A DNA stretch of 19,040 bases, taken from RFQD01 sp049314515 (GTDB taxonomy: Bacteria; Actinomycetota; Actinomycetes; Actinomycetales; Microbacteriaceae). Made by a program: the position numbers and the translations under genes. A model generated the notes under the pieces. That model had not been told where the DNA came from. It saw only the letters and a list, made by a program, of their open reading frames with translations, and ran no database searches. The DNA lies in the NCBI GenBank assembly GCA_049314515.1, contig JBMOEY010000023.1:1-19040 (forward strand). The letters run 5' to 3'. Shown in pieces: positions 6,678-15,632 of the stretch. The stretch's first letter is position 1, and each line of letters starts with the position of its first letter.

Positions 6678-8771
6678 CTAGACATCAATTCGTTCGCGCG
6701 AAAGTTGGCCCGATCCGGCGATGATGAAATCTCGTCGTGGAGCCACTTCGTTGCCCATCAGTAGCTCGAAGATTTCCGAAGCCATTGCAGCATCCTCGAT
6801 GCCCACGCGACGCAACGTCCGCTTGTCTTTGTCCATTGTCGTCATGGCCAGTTGATCGGCATCCATCTCTCCGAGACCTTTGTACCGCTGAATTGGTTCT
6901 TGATACTTTCGGCCGGATTTACTGACTGCCGCGAGAGTGTCGTGAAGTTGCTTTTCTGAATAGGTATAAACCGTTTCGTTCGGCTTGGAACCTGGGTTCG
7001 TAATGACAACTCGGTGAAGGGGTGGAACTGCGGCAAAAACCCGGCCGTCTTCGATGAGTGGACGCATATACCGAAAAAATAGCGTGAGTAATAATGTGCG
7101 AATGTGGGCACCGTCGACGTCCGCATCGGACATCAGAATAATCTTTCCGTACCGTGCCGCAGCCAGATCAAAGTTCTCGAATGTGCGCCCATTTCCCGCA
7201 CCAGCTCCAATGACTTGAATGATGGATGCGCACTCTGAATTGTTGAGCATGTCAGACACGCTTGCCTTCTGCACATTGAGAATCTTTCCCCTGATGGGGA
7301 GCAGAGCCTGAAACTCGCTGTTGCGAGCGAGTTTCGCGGTCCCCAGAGCAGAATCACCCTCGACAATGAAAAGCTCCGACGCTTCCACGGCGTTGCTGCG
7401 GCAGTCGACGAGTTTTGCCGGAAGACTCGACGACTCAAGCGCGCTCTTGCGTCGTTGTGTCTCTTTAAGAGTTCGGGCTGAAATTCGCCCCTTCATCTCC
7501 GAGACAACTTTCTCGAGGAGCAGTGAGGACTGCGCCTTGTCGTCACGTTTGCCCGACGTCAAGCGATCGGTGAGTGCCGTCGTGACGACGTTCGCAACTA
7601 TTTGGCGCACGGCCGGTGTGCCAAGAACTTCTTTCGTCTGCCCTTCAAATTGAGGTTCAGGTAATCGAACGGTGACTACGGCTGTCAGTCCCGTGACCAC
7701 ATCATCTTTTTCCAATTTGTCATTGCCTGCTTTGAGTCGCCGAGAATTGGTCTCAACTTGTTGGCGCAGAACTTTGAGCAAGGCTTGCTCAAAGCCGGAC
7801 TGATGCGTTCCACCCTTAGGTGTGGCAATGATGTTGACAAACGAGTGGATTGTCGTGTCGTATCCGGTCCCCCAACGCACCGCGATGTCGACGGCACACG
7901 TGCGTTCCAACTCTTGGGCCGCCATGTTTCCGTCCTCGCCGAGAACGGGAACCGTTTCTCGAAAAGTACCCTCTCCCGAGAGTCGCCACGTATTCGTCAC
8001 GGCCTCATCCGGAGCAAGAAATTCGACGAATTCACTAATGCCACCAAGAAAAGAGAATTCCTGCTCGATTGGGCTATCCGTGCGTTCGTCCAAAATCTTT
8101 ACGGTGAGACCCGGAACCAGGAACGCGGTTTGGCGAGCTCGATCCGCGAGTTCCTCGAACTGGAAAGTGGCACCTGGTGTAAAAACTTGTGAATCCGCCC
8201 AGTAGCGAACGCGAGTTCCCGTGACGCCCTTCGCCACCTTGGAGACGACGCGCAGTTCGCTACTGTCTTGAAACGGAGTAAACGGAGACTGCGGTGAACG
8301 GCCATTGGAATCGTCGAAGAGGCCAGGTTCACCACGATGAAACGACATCGCCCAGGTCTTTCCATCGCGATCAACCTCGACATCTAGCCGAGACGATAAG
8401 GCGTTGACCACGGAGGCACCCACGCCGTGTAACCCACCTGAAGCTGCGTACGAGCCACTTCCGAATTTTCCGCCCGCGTGCAGTTTTGTGAAAACGACTT
8501 CGACGCCGCTCAATCCTGTTTTTGGTTCGATGTCGACCGGGATGCCGCGCGCAGTGTCGCGCACTTCCACACTCGAATCGGGATGCAGAACGACGTCAAT
8601 CGCAGACCCAAATCCACCGAGGGCCTCATCGACCGAATTGTCAATAATCTCCCAGAGGCAGTGCATAAGCCCCCGCGAGTCGGTCGATCCGATGTACATG
8701 CCCGGGCGTTTACGCACAGCCTCGAGGCCTTCCAGAACGGAGAGGTGACGGGCAGAGTACTCGGAAGACAC
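6678..8771 (-). CDS. parE: DNA topoisomerase IV subunit B
   Basis: ATPase subunit of topoisomerase IV. The GHKL ATPase domain shows EIIDNSVDEAL (Mg-ATP Glu/Asn), DTARGIPVD and SGGLHGVGASVVNALS. The TOPRIM domain shows FIVEGDSALGTAKLAR, LLPIRGKILNVQKA and the metal-binding DADVDGAHIRTLL, then QRYKGLGEMDADQL. I chose GTG 8771 (697 residues, MSSEYSARHLSVLEGL): GAGG lies six bases upstream and the N-terminus matches actinobacterial relatives. The in-frame ATG 8783 has no ribosome binding site and overlaps that GAGG. The gene is convergent with parC, with 27 bases between their stops, so the two subunits are not in one transcript. Confidence 0.93.
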   Translation of the reverse strand: MSSEYSARHLSVLEGLEAVRKRPGMYIGSTDSRGLMHCLWEIIDNSVDEALGGFGSAIDVVLHPDSSVEVRDTARGIPVDIEPKTGLSGVEVVFTKLHAGGKFGSGSYAASGGLHGVGASVVNALSSRLDVEVDRDGKTWAMSFHRGEPGLFDDSNGRSPQSPFTPFQDSSELRVVSKVAKGVTGTRVRYWADSQVFTPGATFQFEELADRARQTAFLVPGLTVKILDERTDSPIEQEFSFLGGISEFVEFLAPDEAVTNTWRLSGEGTFRETVPVLGEDGNMAAQELERTCAVDIAVRWGTGYDTTIHSFVNIIATPKGGTHQSGFEQALLKVLRQQVETNSRRLKAGNDKLEKDDVVTGLTAVVTVRLPEPQFEGQTKEVLGTPAVRQIVANVVTTALTDRLTSGKRDDKAQSSLLLEKVVSEMKGRISARTLKETQRRKSALESSSLPAKLVDCRSNAVEASELFIVEGDSALGTAKLARNSEFQALLPIRGKILNVQKASVSDMLNNSECASIIQVIGAGAGNGRTFENFDLAAARYGKIILMSDADVDGAHIRTLLLTLFFRYMRPLIEDGRVFAAVPPLHRVVITNPGSKPNETVYTYSEKQLHDTLAAVSKSGRKYQEPIQRYKGLGEMDADQLAMTTMDKDKRTLRRVGIEDAAMASEIFELLMGNEVAPRRDFIIAGSGQLSRERIDV

Positions 8772-8777
8772 GGGGTA

Positions 8778-8783
8778 CCTCAT
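8778..8783 (-). promoter_or_regulatory. Ribosome binding site deciding the parE start
   Basis: ATGAGG on the minus strand, with GAGG six bases before GTG 8771. It includes the alternative ATG at 8783 and supports the shorter protein. Confidence 0.5.
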
Positions 8784-8957
8784 TCTTGTTCTTGAGTTGT
8801 TTCACCAGCAAGGTCTGCAGTGCTGACTTACTGCATCAGCGTAGTTGCGCTTGGGACTGCACCTCGAACGCACCGCCGGGATGGGGATTCATACGCGGTG
8901 AGCGAAATGCGGGAGTACTACACCGCAGATGTCCGTGCTTCATGGTTACATATGAGT

Positions 8958-8971
8958 GTGGGTTTTCCCAC
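8958..8971 (+). promoter_or_regulatory. Small hairpin in the DUF7455 leader
   Basis: GTGGG, loop TTTT, CCCAC: a perfect 5-base stem ending 6 bases before the AAGGGAG ribosome binding site (8978-8984) of the DUF7455 gene. It could modulate translation or be incidental. The rest of the 218-base divergent gap 8772-8989 shows no convincing promoter. Confidence 0.3.
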
Positions 8972-8989
8972 TTGTGCAAGGGAGAAGAC

Positions 8990-9217
8990 ATGGCCGCCAC
9001 AACGACTGAAACCGATAGCGAAGTAGTTTACGAATTGTCGTCACGAGACCGCTGCGATAGCTGTGGAGCTCAGGCCTACATGCGTGCCACCCTCGCCAAT
9101 GGGAGCGAGCTTCTTTTTTGCGCGCACCACGGTAACAAGCACCGCGAAAAGCTCTCCGGCTTAGGTGTGACGTGGCACGACGAGAGTCACCGCCTCACCC
9201 CGTCAACCCGCGCCTAA
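8990..9217 (+). CDS. DUF7455 family small zinc-binding protein
   Basis: A 75-residue protein with RCDSCGAQAYMRATL and LLFCAHHGNKH: a CxxC pair and a C-x-H-H group that together would bind one zinc ion. This matches the actinobacterial DUF7455 family, often found near parE or sigma-factor genes. Its function is not known to me. The start is ATG 8990, preceded by AAGGGAG with five bases of spacing. A much longer in-frame extension upstream to 8786 is Cys-rich and unlike the family, so it was not used. The racemase-like gene starts 16 bases after its stop, which suggests one transcript. Confidence 0.88.
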   Translation: MAATTTETDSEVVYELSSRDRCDSCGAQAYMRATLANGSELLFCAHHGNKHREKLSGLGVTWHDESHRLTPSTRA

Positions 9218-9233
9218 CCCGTCTTGCGAAGTT

Positions 9234-9905
9234 GTGGCTGCTCCCCCTCGCGATCTTGTTCTTGACCTGAGCCGTTTCGAGCCACACGTTCAGGGACTAC
9301 TGGCGGCCCGACCGGATGCGTTCATCGATCTGCGGGCTAATGCCTATGGAACCGGTCTGGATCTGATGAGGACAGTCCTGGGATCTTTGGGCGCAACGAA
9401 TTTCTTGCTCGATGACGCAACTCGTAGCGACGTTGACGAGCTTCGCGCCGGGCCGGGAGTCATTTCAGGAGAAGCCCTTTTGGGTCTCGCAAAAGGGCAA
9501 GCAGGGTTCACCACATTCTCTGGAACAGTCGTGAACGTGAAACGTGTTCCTGCAGGTCGACGAATTTCTTACGGATACACATACGCAACGGCAAACACGG
9601 CTACCGTCGCTCTGGTTGCACTCGGGTATGCGGATGGCGTGCTGCGAAGGGCGTCGAGCCACTGCCCCGTTCGGGTTGGCACTGTAACCGGCACAATCGC
9701 GGGGAGAGTGGCAATGGACCAGTTCGTCGTGGATCTGGGTGACGCCGACATTCAGCCCGGCGACACGGCTATTCTCTGGGGCAATCCCAGTTTGGGAGAA
9801 CCTTCAATTGCTCAATGGGGTCGATTGACCGGGGTGCCCAGTCTGGCGATACATTCTGGACTCGGGCCACGCGTGACCCGATCGTGCGAAGTTTCAGTGG
9901 AGTGA
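9234..9905 (+). CDS. Alanine-racemase-like protein: canonical C-terminal domain, mostly deleted barrel
   Basis: A 223-residue fold-type III racemase relative. Residues 8-85 match the first barrel strands and helices of Alr, but the PLP lysine is Arg34 (RANAYGTG where Alr has KANAYGHG). About 140 residues are then missing, including the regions that carry Arg136, His166, Ser204 and Arg219 (Geobacillus numbering). From residue 97 the C-terminal beta-domain is complete: ISYGYTY with Tyr113 (catalytic Tyr265), GYADG with Tyr132 (Tyr284), GRVAMDQ with Met161-Asp162 (Met312-Asp313), and a final GPRVTR. Alone it cannot bind PLP in the normal way, but it could donate its C-terminal residues to a partner's active site. 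Start GTG 9234, with a weak ribosome binding site. Its stop overlaps the next gene's start (GTGA). Confidence 0.85.
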   Translation: MAAPPRDLVLDLSRFEPHVQGLLAARPDAFIDLRANAYGTGLDLMRTVLGSLGATNFLLDDATRSDVDELRAGPGVISGEALLGLAKGQAGFTTFSGTVVNVKRVPAGRRISYGYTYATANTATVALVALGYADGVLRRASSHCPVRVGTVTGTIAGRVAMDQFVVDLGDADIQPGDTAILWGNPSLGEPSIAQWGRLTGVPSLAIHSGLGPRVTRSCEVSVE

Positions 9906-10966
9906 ACCAATTGACTCAGCCGAAAGTCACGATCGACCATGAGAATCTCAGACACAACGTCTCTACGCTGTCGTCGCGGATTGCGCCGGCAAAGGTCATG
10001 ATGGCGGTTAAGACCAATGCCTACGGTCACGGCCTCGTCGAAGTTTCTCAGACGGCCCTTTCTTCCGGGGCCGCGGCGCTCGCGGTTCTTGAAGTTTCGT
10101 CGGGCGTCGCCCTTCGAGCTCAGGGCATCACCGCCCCGCTTTTCGCGTGGCTACTCGGTGATGCGGACGATTTCACTCAGGCAGCTCAACACGATATTGA
10201 CCTTGGCATCTCATCGGCGTCCGAACTGGCAATGGCTGCGCAAGCAAGCACCGCAGGAAGGCGGATCTCGGTACACCTCAAAATTGATACGGGACTGACA
10301 CGTAATGGCGCCCCTGAACAACTGTGGCCGCAACTATGCACAGAAGCCGCAGCGCTCCATAATGACGGCCAAGTAACCGTCACGGGAATTTGGTCACATT
10401 TGGCCGACGCTTCACCAGCAGACGATGACGACTCCCTACGCCTCTTTCGCTCTGCGGTTGACGTCGCGCAGAACGTCGGTCTCGAGGCGAGCATCTTTCA
10501 CCTGGGCGCGAGCTCAGCTGGACTCAGATTTCCTCAAAGCCACCTCGATTTTGTTCGCTTTGGGATCGCGGCCTATGGCATTTCTCCGTTTGAGCATCTC
10601 ACGGCAGCGGACTTGGATTTACGACCCGTGATGACACTGACTGCACCCGTGGTTGGAGTCGACGGAGAGTCACTTATCGTTGGTGCGGGCTACGGCCATG
10701 GCGTCCTTGTCGGTGAACATCCCGATCGTCACGTCGTGATTTGTGGCGAACGTTGGCACGTGCTGAGCCTTGATGTCGATTCCATGCGTGTTCACGGACC
10801 ACGAAAGAATGCGCGTGATTTAGAAAAAATGCGAGGCGAAACCGCATTCATTTTTGGCGATGGCGGACCCTCGGCGGAAGTTCTCGGCGCATGGTGCGGC
10901 ACTATTGGTGATGAGGTCGTAACAAGCGTTTCTTCACTCCTCCATCGCGATCACGTTCACCGCTGA
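9902..10966 (+). CDS. alr: Alanine racemase-like protein with intact barrel and reduced C-terminal domain
   Basis: PLP-dependent racemase, expected to interconvert L- and D-amino acids (classically Ala) for peptidoglycan. The barrel is complete: Lys37 in AVKTNAYGHG (PLP lysine), Lys127 and Arg134 in HLKIDTGLTRNG, His166, Ser204, and Arg219 in VRFGIAAYG. A Tyr264 in GAGYGHG aligns without gaps to catalytic Tyr265. About 19 residues are then missing, including the GYADG motif (Tyr284). The MDQ motif reads VDSM, and the TIxYE motif reads TIGDE. Start: GTG 9902 overlaps the upstream stop by 4 bases (354 residues). A TTG at 9911 with TGGAG eight bases upstream is a real alternative. Likely translationally coupled to the preceding gene and probably its dimer partner. 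Confidence 0.88.
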   Translation: MNQLTQPKVTIDHENLRHNVSTLSSRIAPAKVMMAVKTNAYGHGLVEVSQTALSSGAAALAVLEVSSGVALRAQGITAPLFAWLLGDADDFTQAAQHDIDLGISSASELAMAAQASTAGRRISVHLKIDTGLTRNGAPEQLWPQLCTEAAALHNDGQVTVTGIWSHLADASPADDDDSLRLFRSAVDVAQNVGLEASIFHLGASSAGLRFPQSHLDFVRFGIAAYGISPFEHLTAADLDLRPVMTLTAPVVGVDGESLIVGAGYGHGVLVGEHPDRHVVICGERWHVLSLDVDSMRVHGPRKNARDLEKMRGETAFIFGDGGPSAEVLGAWCGTIGDEVVTSVSSLLHRDHVHR

Positions 10967-10968
10967 CG

Positions 10969-10992
10969 TTCTCAAACTGCCCCGCCTGAGAA
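10969..10992. terminator. Weak hairpin between the convergent racemase and gatD-like genes
   Basis: TTCTCA (10969-10974) and TGAGAA (10987-10992) flank a 12-base loop in the 42-base gap between two convergent stops. No T-run follows on either strand, so it is at most a poor bidirectional terminator. Confidence 0.2.
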
Positions 10993-11008
10993 ACCAACGC
11001 GACGTCAC

Positions 11009-11743
11009 TCAGAGTCGTTCGTGAACTGCCACTCGTGATTTCCGGGCGAATTCATCAACCTCGGAAAGCCCGGCTTCGTTCGGCACGTTCCAGGAAGGGT
11101 GTTTGCGGCGCATCGCTCTCTCGATGAGAGCATCGGCAATGGCGGGGTTCATGGGAAGCAGCGGACCGTGAACATTGGTCGCAATAGAAGCGCCCATGAT
11201 TACCCCATCCCACCGATCGCTTTGTCGAAGCGACGAATCACTTCCCACACCATGGATCATCCTGCCAAAATGAGGCAAACCTCCATCGTCGACCCTTGAC
11301 GAGTGGTTTTCAAAGCCCGCAACGACTCCGAACTCTGTGTTCAGTTCCACTTCGCCAACCGCGCGAGTTGCCTGGATTGAAACGCTGGTCGGGAAGACCG
11401 CTGCGCCAGTGGCGGTGGTGCCGTCCTCAAAAGTGACATTCGTTCCCAGCGCAAACCATCCCGCTGATATGGCGAGAAATGGCACGCCGGAGTCTTTCAA
11501 GACATGGAGGACTTCTGAAATGCGACGGATGTCCGGCAATACGAGTTCGAGCAAATCTGTCGGACCGCTCCCGATGTGTACAAGGTCAATATCGTCGGGA
11601 AGTGATTGACCACGGTGTACGTCTGTGACCCGAACATTCAACCCGTACGCTCTCGCACGAAAACTCAGCGCCATCACATTGCCGACGTCACCGTTGATGC
11701 CCAGTTCTTTCGGGTATAGATGAGCGAGGTGCAACTCGGTCAT
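11009..11743 (-). CDS. gatD: GatD-like class I glutamine amidotransferase without catalytic cysteine
   Basis: Canonical GatD is the glutaminase half of the MurT/GatD complex, which amidates the D-Glu alpha-carboxyl of lipid II. This 244-residue protein has the family layout: LYPKELGINGDVGN, GFENHSSR, and NVHGPLLPMNP with His192 at the catalytic His position. Where GatD has the nucleophile Cys (about residue 94, CGGYQLLG), this protein reads ISAGWFALG with Ser93 (codon TCA). The usual GGGQD reads GSGPTD. There is no cysteine in the whole protein. Normal glutaminase activity is therefore unlikely; a structural or altered-substrate role with its MurT partner is inferred. Its ATG overlaps the MurT stop (ATGA), the usual coupling of this pair. 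Confidence 0.85.
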   Translation of the reverse strand: MTELHLAHLYPKELGINGDVGNVMALSFRARAYGLNVRVTDVHRGQSLPDDIDLVHIGSGPTDLLELVLPDIRRISEVLHVLKDSGVPFLAISAGWFALGTNVTFEDGTTATGAAVFPTSVSIQATRAVGEVELNTEFGVVAGFENHSSRVDDGGLPHFGRMIHGVGSDSSLRQSDRWDGVIMGASIATNVHGPLLPMNPAIADALIERAMRRKHPSWNVPNEAGLSEVDEFARKSRVAVHERL

Positions 11744-13023
11744 CGAGCACCCCCTTCAAGTTCCAGGAAGCCCAGGCGTTTACGAATGCTCATCATGAGC
11801 TCGTAGTTGACCAGCATCACTTTCAGCCCGCGAGCTGGAGGTGGCAACGCGAGAAACTGATCAACAGCCTTGTCAGGGTTCGGCTCCACAAATTTGACCT
11901 CACGGCCTTCGTAAGCGAAACGAGTGGCTATCTGCCACGCCTTTGTGCCGGTGATGATGTGCACGTCACCCAGACGGGAGAGATCAATTCCGTAAATCCA
12001 CGACGGATCGGGTGTGCCCTCATCGACGGCCACAAGAAGTTGCTCAGGTCGCTGTTCAAGTGAATCAAGGTTCATTTGAAGGCTCGGTGGGTTCTTCATC
12101 ATGATGACTTCAATGTCCTCGCCATTCACCGAGATAATCTCTCCTCGACCATAGACAGTCTCCATTGAGGAGAGCCCTGTCACGGCAGCCTTAGCATCAA
12201 ATGTCGATCCAAGAATTACCCGAGCCGCTTCGACTGCGCCGGCCGCGTCAACCGAGTAATGGAGTCCTCGAGCTGGCAGTTGAACTTCCACAAATTCAGA
12301 ACCAATACGTAGTCGAGCAGATTGGCCTGCCAGCGACTCTACTTCCGTACCTGCCTGAGGACGCGCCAGCACTTTTGATTCGTCAAGTTGAATCACATTC
12401 GCCAAACCGTGAGGTGCGGCAGAAAGTAGGCTCGGTGTGACTCCGAACCACGTGACATTCCTTTTGCCCGACGATGAGGTTGAAACCCGTTTTCCGATTT
12501 CTCTCAAATTGTCATCATCCGCATTGAGGACAACATTCTGAGACGTAGCATCTACCAGGGTGGACAGCATGTCAGCGACACGACGTGGTTCGTAGAAACG
12601 GTTAAGTTGATCGACCTGAACATTGACCAGCAATGTTGTTGTGGGAGACAAGCGTCGAGAAAGTCCAACCGAATATGCCTCATCCACTTCCAGCACGGCG
12701 ACGTCCGCGTTGACAACTCCGTCGATACCTACATCTGCCAGAAGTGCTGACGCGATACCCTGCGGGAGGTTGCCGCCCGTTGGGTTCGTGAAAACGACCA
12801 AGCCGTGAGCGCGGAGAATCCGCGCAAGCATGTTCGTCGTCGTCGACTTGCCGTTGGAGCCAGAAACGAACACAATTCCGTTTCTCACGCCAGCGAACGC
12901 GTGCTCAAGGAAGCGTGGAGCAACGAACAGTGCAATATTGCCCGGCATGGCCGAACCTCCCCCGCGAAGGCGGGTGAGCCACCGAACAGCACGACCGAAC
13001 AGCACGGCCAACGCGATACGCAC
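11740..13023 (-). CDS. murT: MurT-like Mur ligase-family protein lacking the zinc ribbon
   Basis: ATP-dependent ligase of the Mur family. Canonical MurT phosphorylates the D-Glu alpha-carboxyl of lipid II for amidation. Visible are the N-terminal MPGNIALFVAPRFLE region, a P-loop SGSNGKSTTT (Lys59; usually GTNGKTTT), TGGNLPQGIASALL, LEVDEAYS, VDQLNRF, NADDDN, YGRGE, MMKNPPS, and a DUF1727-type C-terminal domain with PDPSWIYGID and LMMSIRKRL. Known MurT proteins carry a four-Cys ribbon inserted in the middle domain. Here that stretch (about residues 195-245) has none, and the 427-residue protein contains no cysteine. GTG start at 13023, eight bases after the sigA stop, with a weak GTAGAG upstream. 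Operon sigA-murT-gatD. Confidence 0.87.
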   Translation of the reverse strand: MRIALAVLFGRAVRWLTRLRGGGSAMPGNIALFVAPRFLEHAFAGVRNGIVFVSGSNGKSTTTNMLARILRAHGLVVFTNPTGGNLPQGIASALLADVGIDGVVNADVAVLEVDEAYSVGLSRRLSPTTTLLVNVQVDQLNRFYEPRRVADMLSTLVDATSQNVVLNADDDNLREIGKRVSTSSSGKRNVTWFGVTPSLLSAAPHGLANVIQLDESKVLARPQAGTEVESLAGQSARLRIGSEFVEVQLPARGLHYSVDAAGAVEAARVILGSTFDAKAAVTGLSSMETVYGRGEIISVNGEDIEVIMMKNPPSLQMNLDSLEQRPEQLLVAVDEGTPDPSWIYGIDLSRLGDVHIITGTKAWQIATRFAYEGREVKFVEPNPDKAVDQFLALPPPARGLKVMLVNYELMMSIRKRLGFLELEGGAR

Positions 13024-13031
13024 GAAAAGCT

Positions 13032-14534
<1,503 letters not shown>

Positions 14535-14587
14535 TCCGCACCTCTGTTATCTAAATTGCTGCGCCACCTGCCCTAAAGGCATGATGA

Positions 14588-14625
14588 GGACCCATGTCAA
14601 GTCCTCGATCGAGGCGACTGGGTCC
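14588..14625. promoter_or_regulatory. Nested inverted repeats in the sigA upstream region
   Basis: CCTCGATCGAGG at 14603-14614 is a perfect 12-base palindrome. Around it, GGACCCA (14588-14594) and TGGGTCC (14619-14625) form a second, slightly off-centre dyad. Together they cover the TTGACA box. This is either an operator-like site or a structured DNA or RNA element. The rest of the 156-base gap between sigA and the PAC2 gene holds nothing else recognisable. Confidence 0.4.
14595..14600 (-). promoter_or_regulatory. Candidate -35 box for sigA
   Basis: A perfect TTGACA on the minus strand, 60 bases before the sigA start codon. At 17 bases' spacing the -10 position reads TTTAGG, which is poor, so the promoter is only tentative. 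The 12-base palindrome CCTCGATCGAGG lies just upstream. Confidence 0.3.
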
Positions 14626-14690
14626 GTTCTTATTGTGCCATACCACGGGGACCCGGAAGACCAAACGGTCATCGCTTCCCACCAAGGGAC

Positions 14691-15626
14691 CTACGAACCG
14701 GAGGACTCGTCGGGCGCTCGACGAGCACTCAAGAACGCTTCAAGCTCGGCCGCAATTTGTTCCGCATTGGGGAGCTCACCATCGATATCCGTCAGCGGCG
14801 ACTTCATCATCTCGGCAGGCATATTCTTCTTCATGTACTTGTCGTATTGGGTTTCCAATTTCCGAACGAGTTTCTCCAGTTCCTCATTCGTCGTGAGCTG
14901 CTCATCGATTCGAGCGACGAAGTCTCGCCCCTCCGCTCGCAATCGATCGGTCGGAAAAAGCAACCCGGTGGCAGCCGTAATCATCTCGAGCGAAGCCAAC
15001 GCAGCGTTAGGAAATTCAGAGTCTGCAAGATAATGCGGGATAAGAAGGACAAATCCCGACACCAGGTGTCCGGCCGCGTCTAGTCGATACTCGACTAAGT
15101 GCATTGCATTCGACGGGACCTGAGTGTGCGGTCTCCAGACGCTCATCGATTCAACGAGGTCGCGACGATTTCCGCTCACCGTTGAGCCAATTGGACGTGT
15201 ATGAGGAACCGGCATCGGGATGGCATGGACCCACGTGGTTTCGCCAACTTCAAACTCCGCGACAAAGTCGACAACTGTCCGACTGAAGTGTTCCCAGCGG
15301 AAGTCAGGTTCATAGCCACTAAGTAGAAAGAACTGACGTTCCATTTCATCTTTTACGAGATGAATCGCCAGCCTGGGAGGTTCATACCCGGTCAGGTGGT
15401 CTTGGTCGAAATAGATTGTGGGCCGACGGGCTCGGTAGTCCAAGAATTCATCTGGGTCGAACACTGCGACGATTCGCGACTGCATGACGTCCAGAACATA
15501 ATCCGTAAATTGAGAAACTGCGGATCCAGAGTCCGTGAAACCGGTGAGTCCCGCCACGAGAGGAATCCCACTTGGAATTTCGCTCTTTTCCATCATGAAC
15601 TCGAGCAAGTCCTCATATCGGTGCAC
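14691..15626 (-). CDS. PAC2 family protein
   Basis: A 311-residue member of the PAC2 family, named after a proteasome assembly chaperone; Rv2125 of M. tuberculosis belongs to it. No biochemical role is established in bacteria. Family features include IPLVAGLTGFTDSGSA near the N-terminus, RRPTIYFD, IHLVKDEMERQFFLLSGYEPDFRW, and AIPMPVPHTRP. A C-terminal helical, charged segment follows (about residues 240-300). The GTG at 15626 was kept because a TAAACT -10 box ends six bases upstream, which fits a leaderless transcript. ATGs at 15596 or 15593 would give a shorter protein without a good ribosome binding site. It diverges from pepA. Confidence 0.85.
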   Translation of the reverse strand: MHRYEDLLEFMMEKSEIPSGIPLVAGLTGFTDSGSAVSQFTDYVLDVMQSRIVAVFDPDEFLDYRARRPTIYFDQDHLTGYEPPRLAIHLVKDEMERQFFLLSGYEPDFRWEHFSRTVVDFVAEFEVGETTWVHAIPMPVPHTRPIGSTVSGNRRDLVESMSVWRPHTQVPSNAMHLVEYRLDAAGHLVSGFVLLIPHYLADSEFPNAALASLEMITAATGLLFPTDRLRAEGRDFVARIDEQLTTNEELEKLVRKLETQYDKYMKKNMPAEMMKSPLTDIDGELPNAEQIAAELEAFLSARRAPDESSGS

Positions 15627-15632
15627 GCCTCA

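Noticed and set aside
7321..7365. ParE motif EGDSALGTAK instead of EGDSAGGSAK
   Set aside because: As I recall, actinobacterial topoisomerase IV B subunits commonly show this variant, and the metal-binding residues are intact.
8786..8989. Upstream extension of the DUF7455 protein
   Set aside because: The true start at 8990 has a strong ribosome binding site and gives the family N-terminus; the extension is unlike coding sequence.
9234..10966. The racemase pair as one gene broken by a frameshift or assembly error
   Set aside because: Both parts start with the same N-terminal barrel motif (ANAYG / NAYGHG) and end with C-terminal-domain sequence. The order is therefore two homologous genes in tandem, not one gene cut in two.
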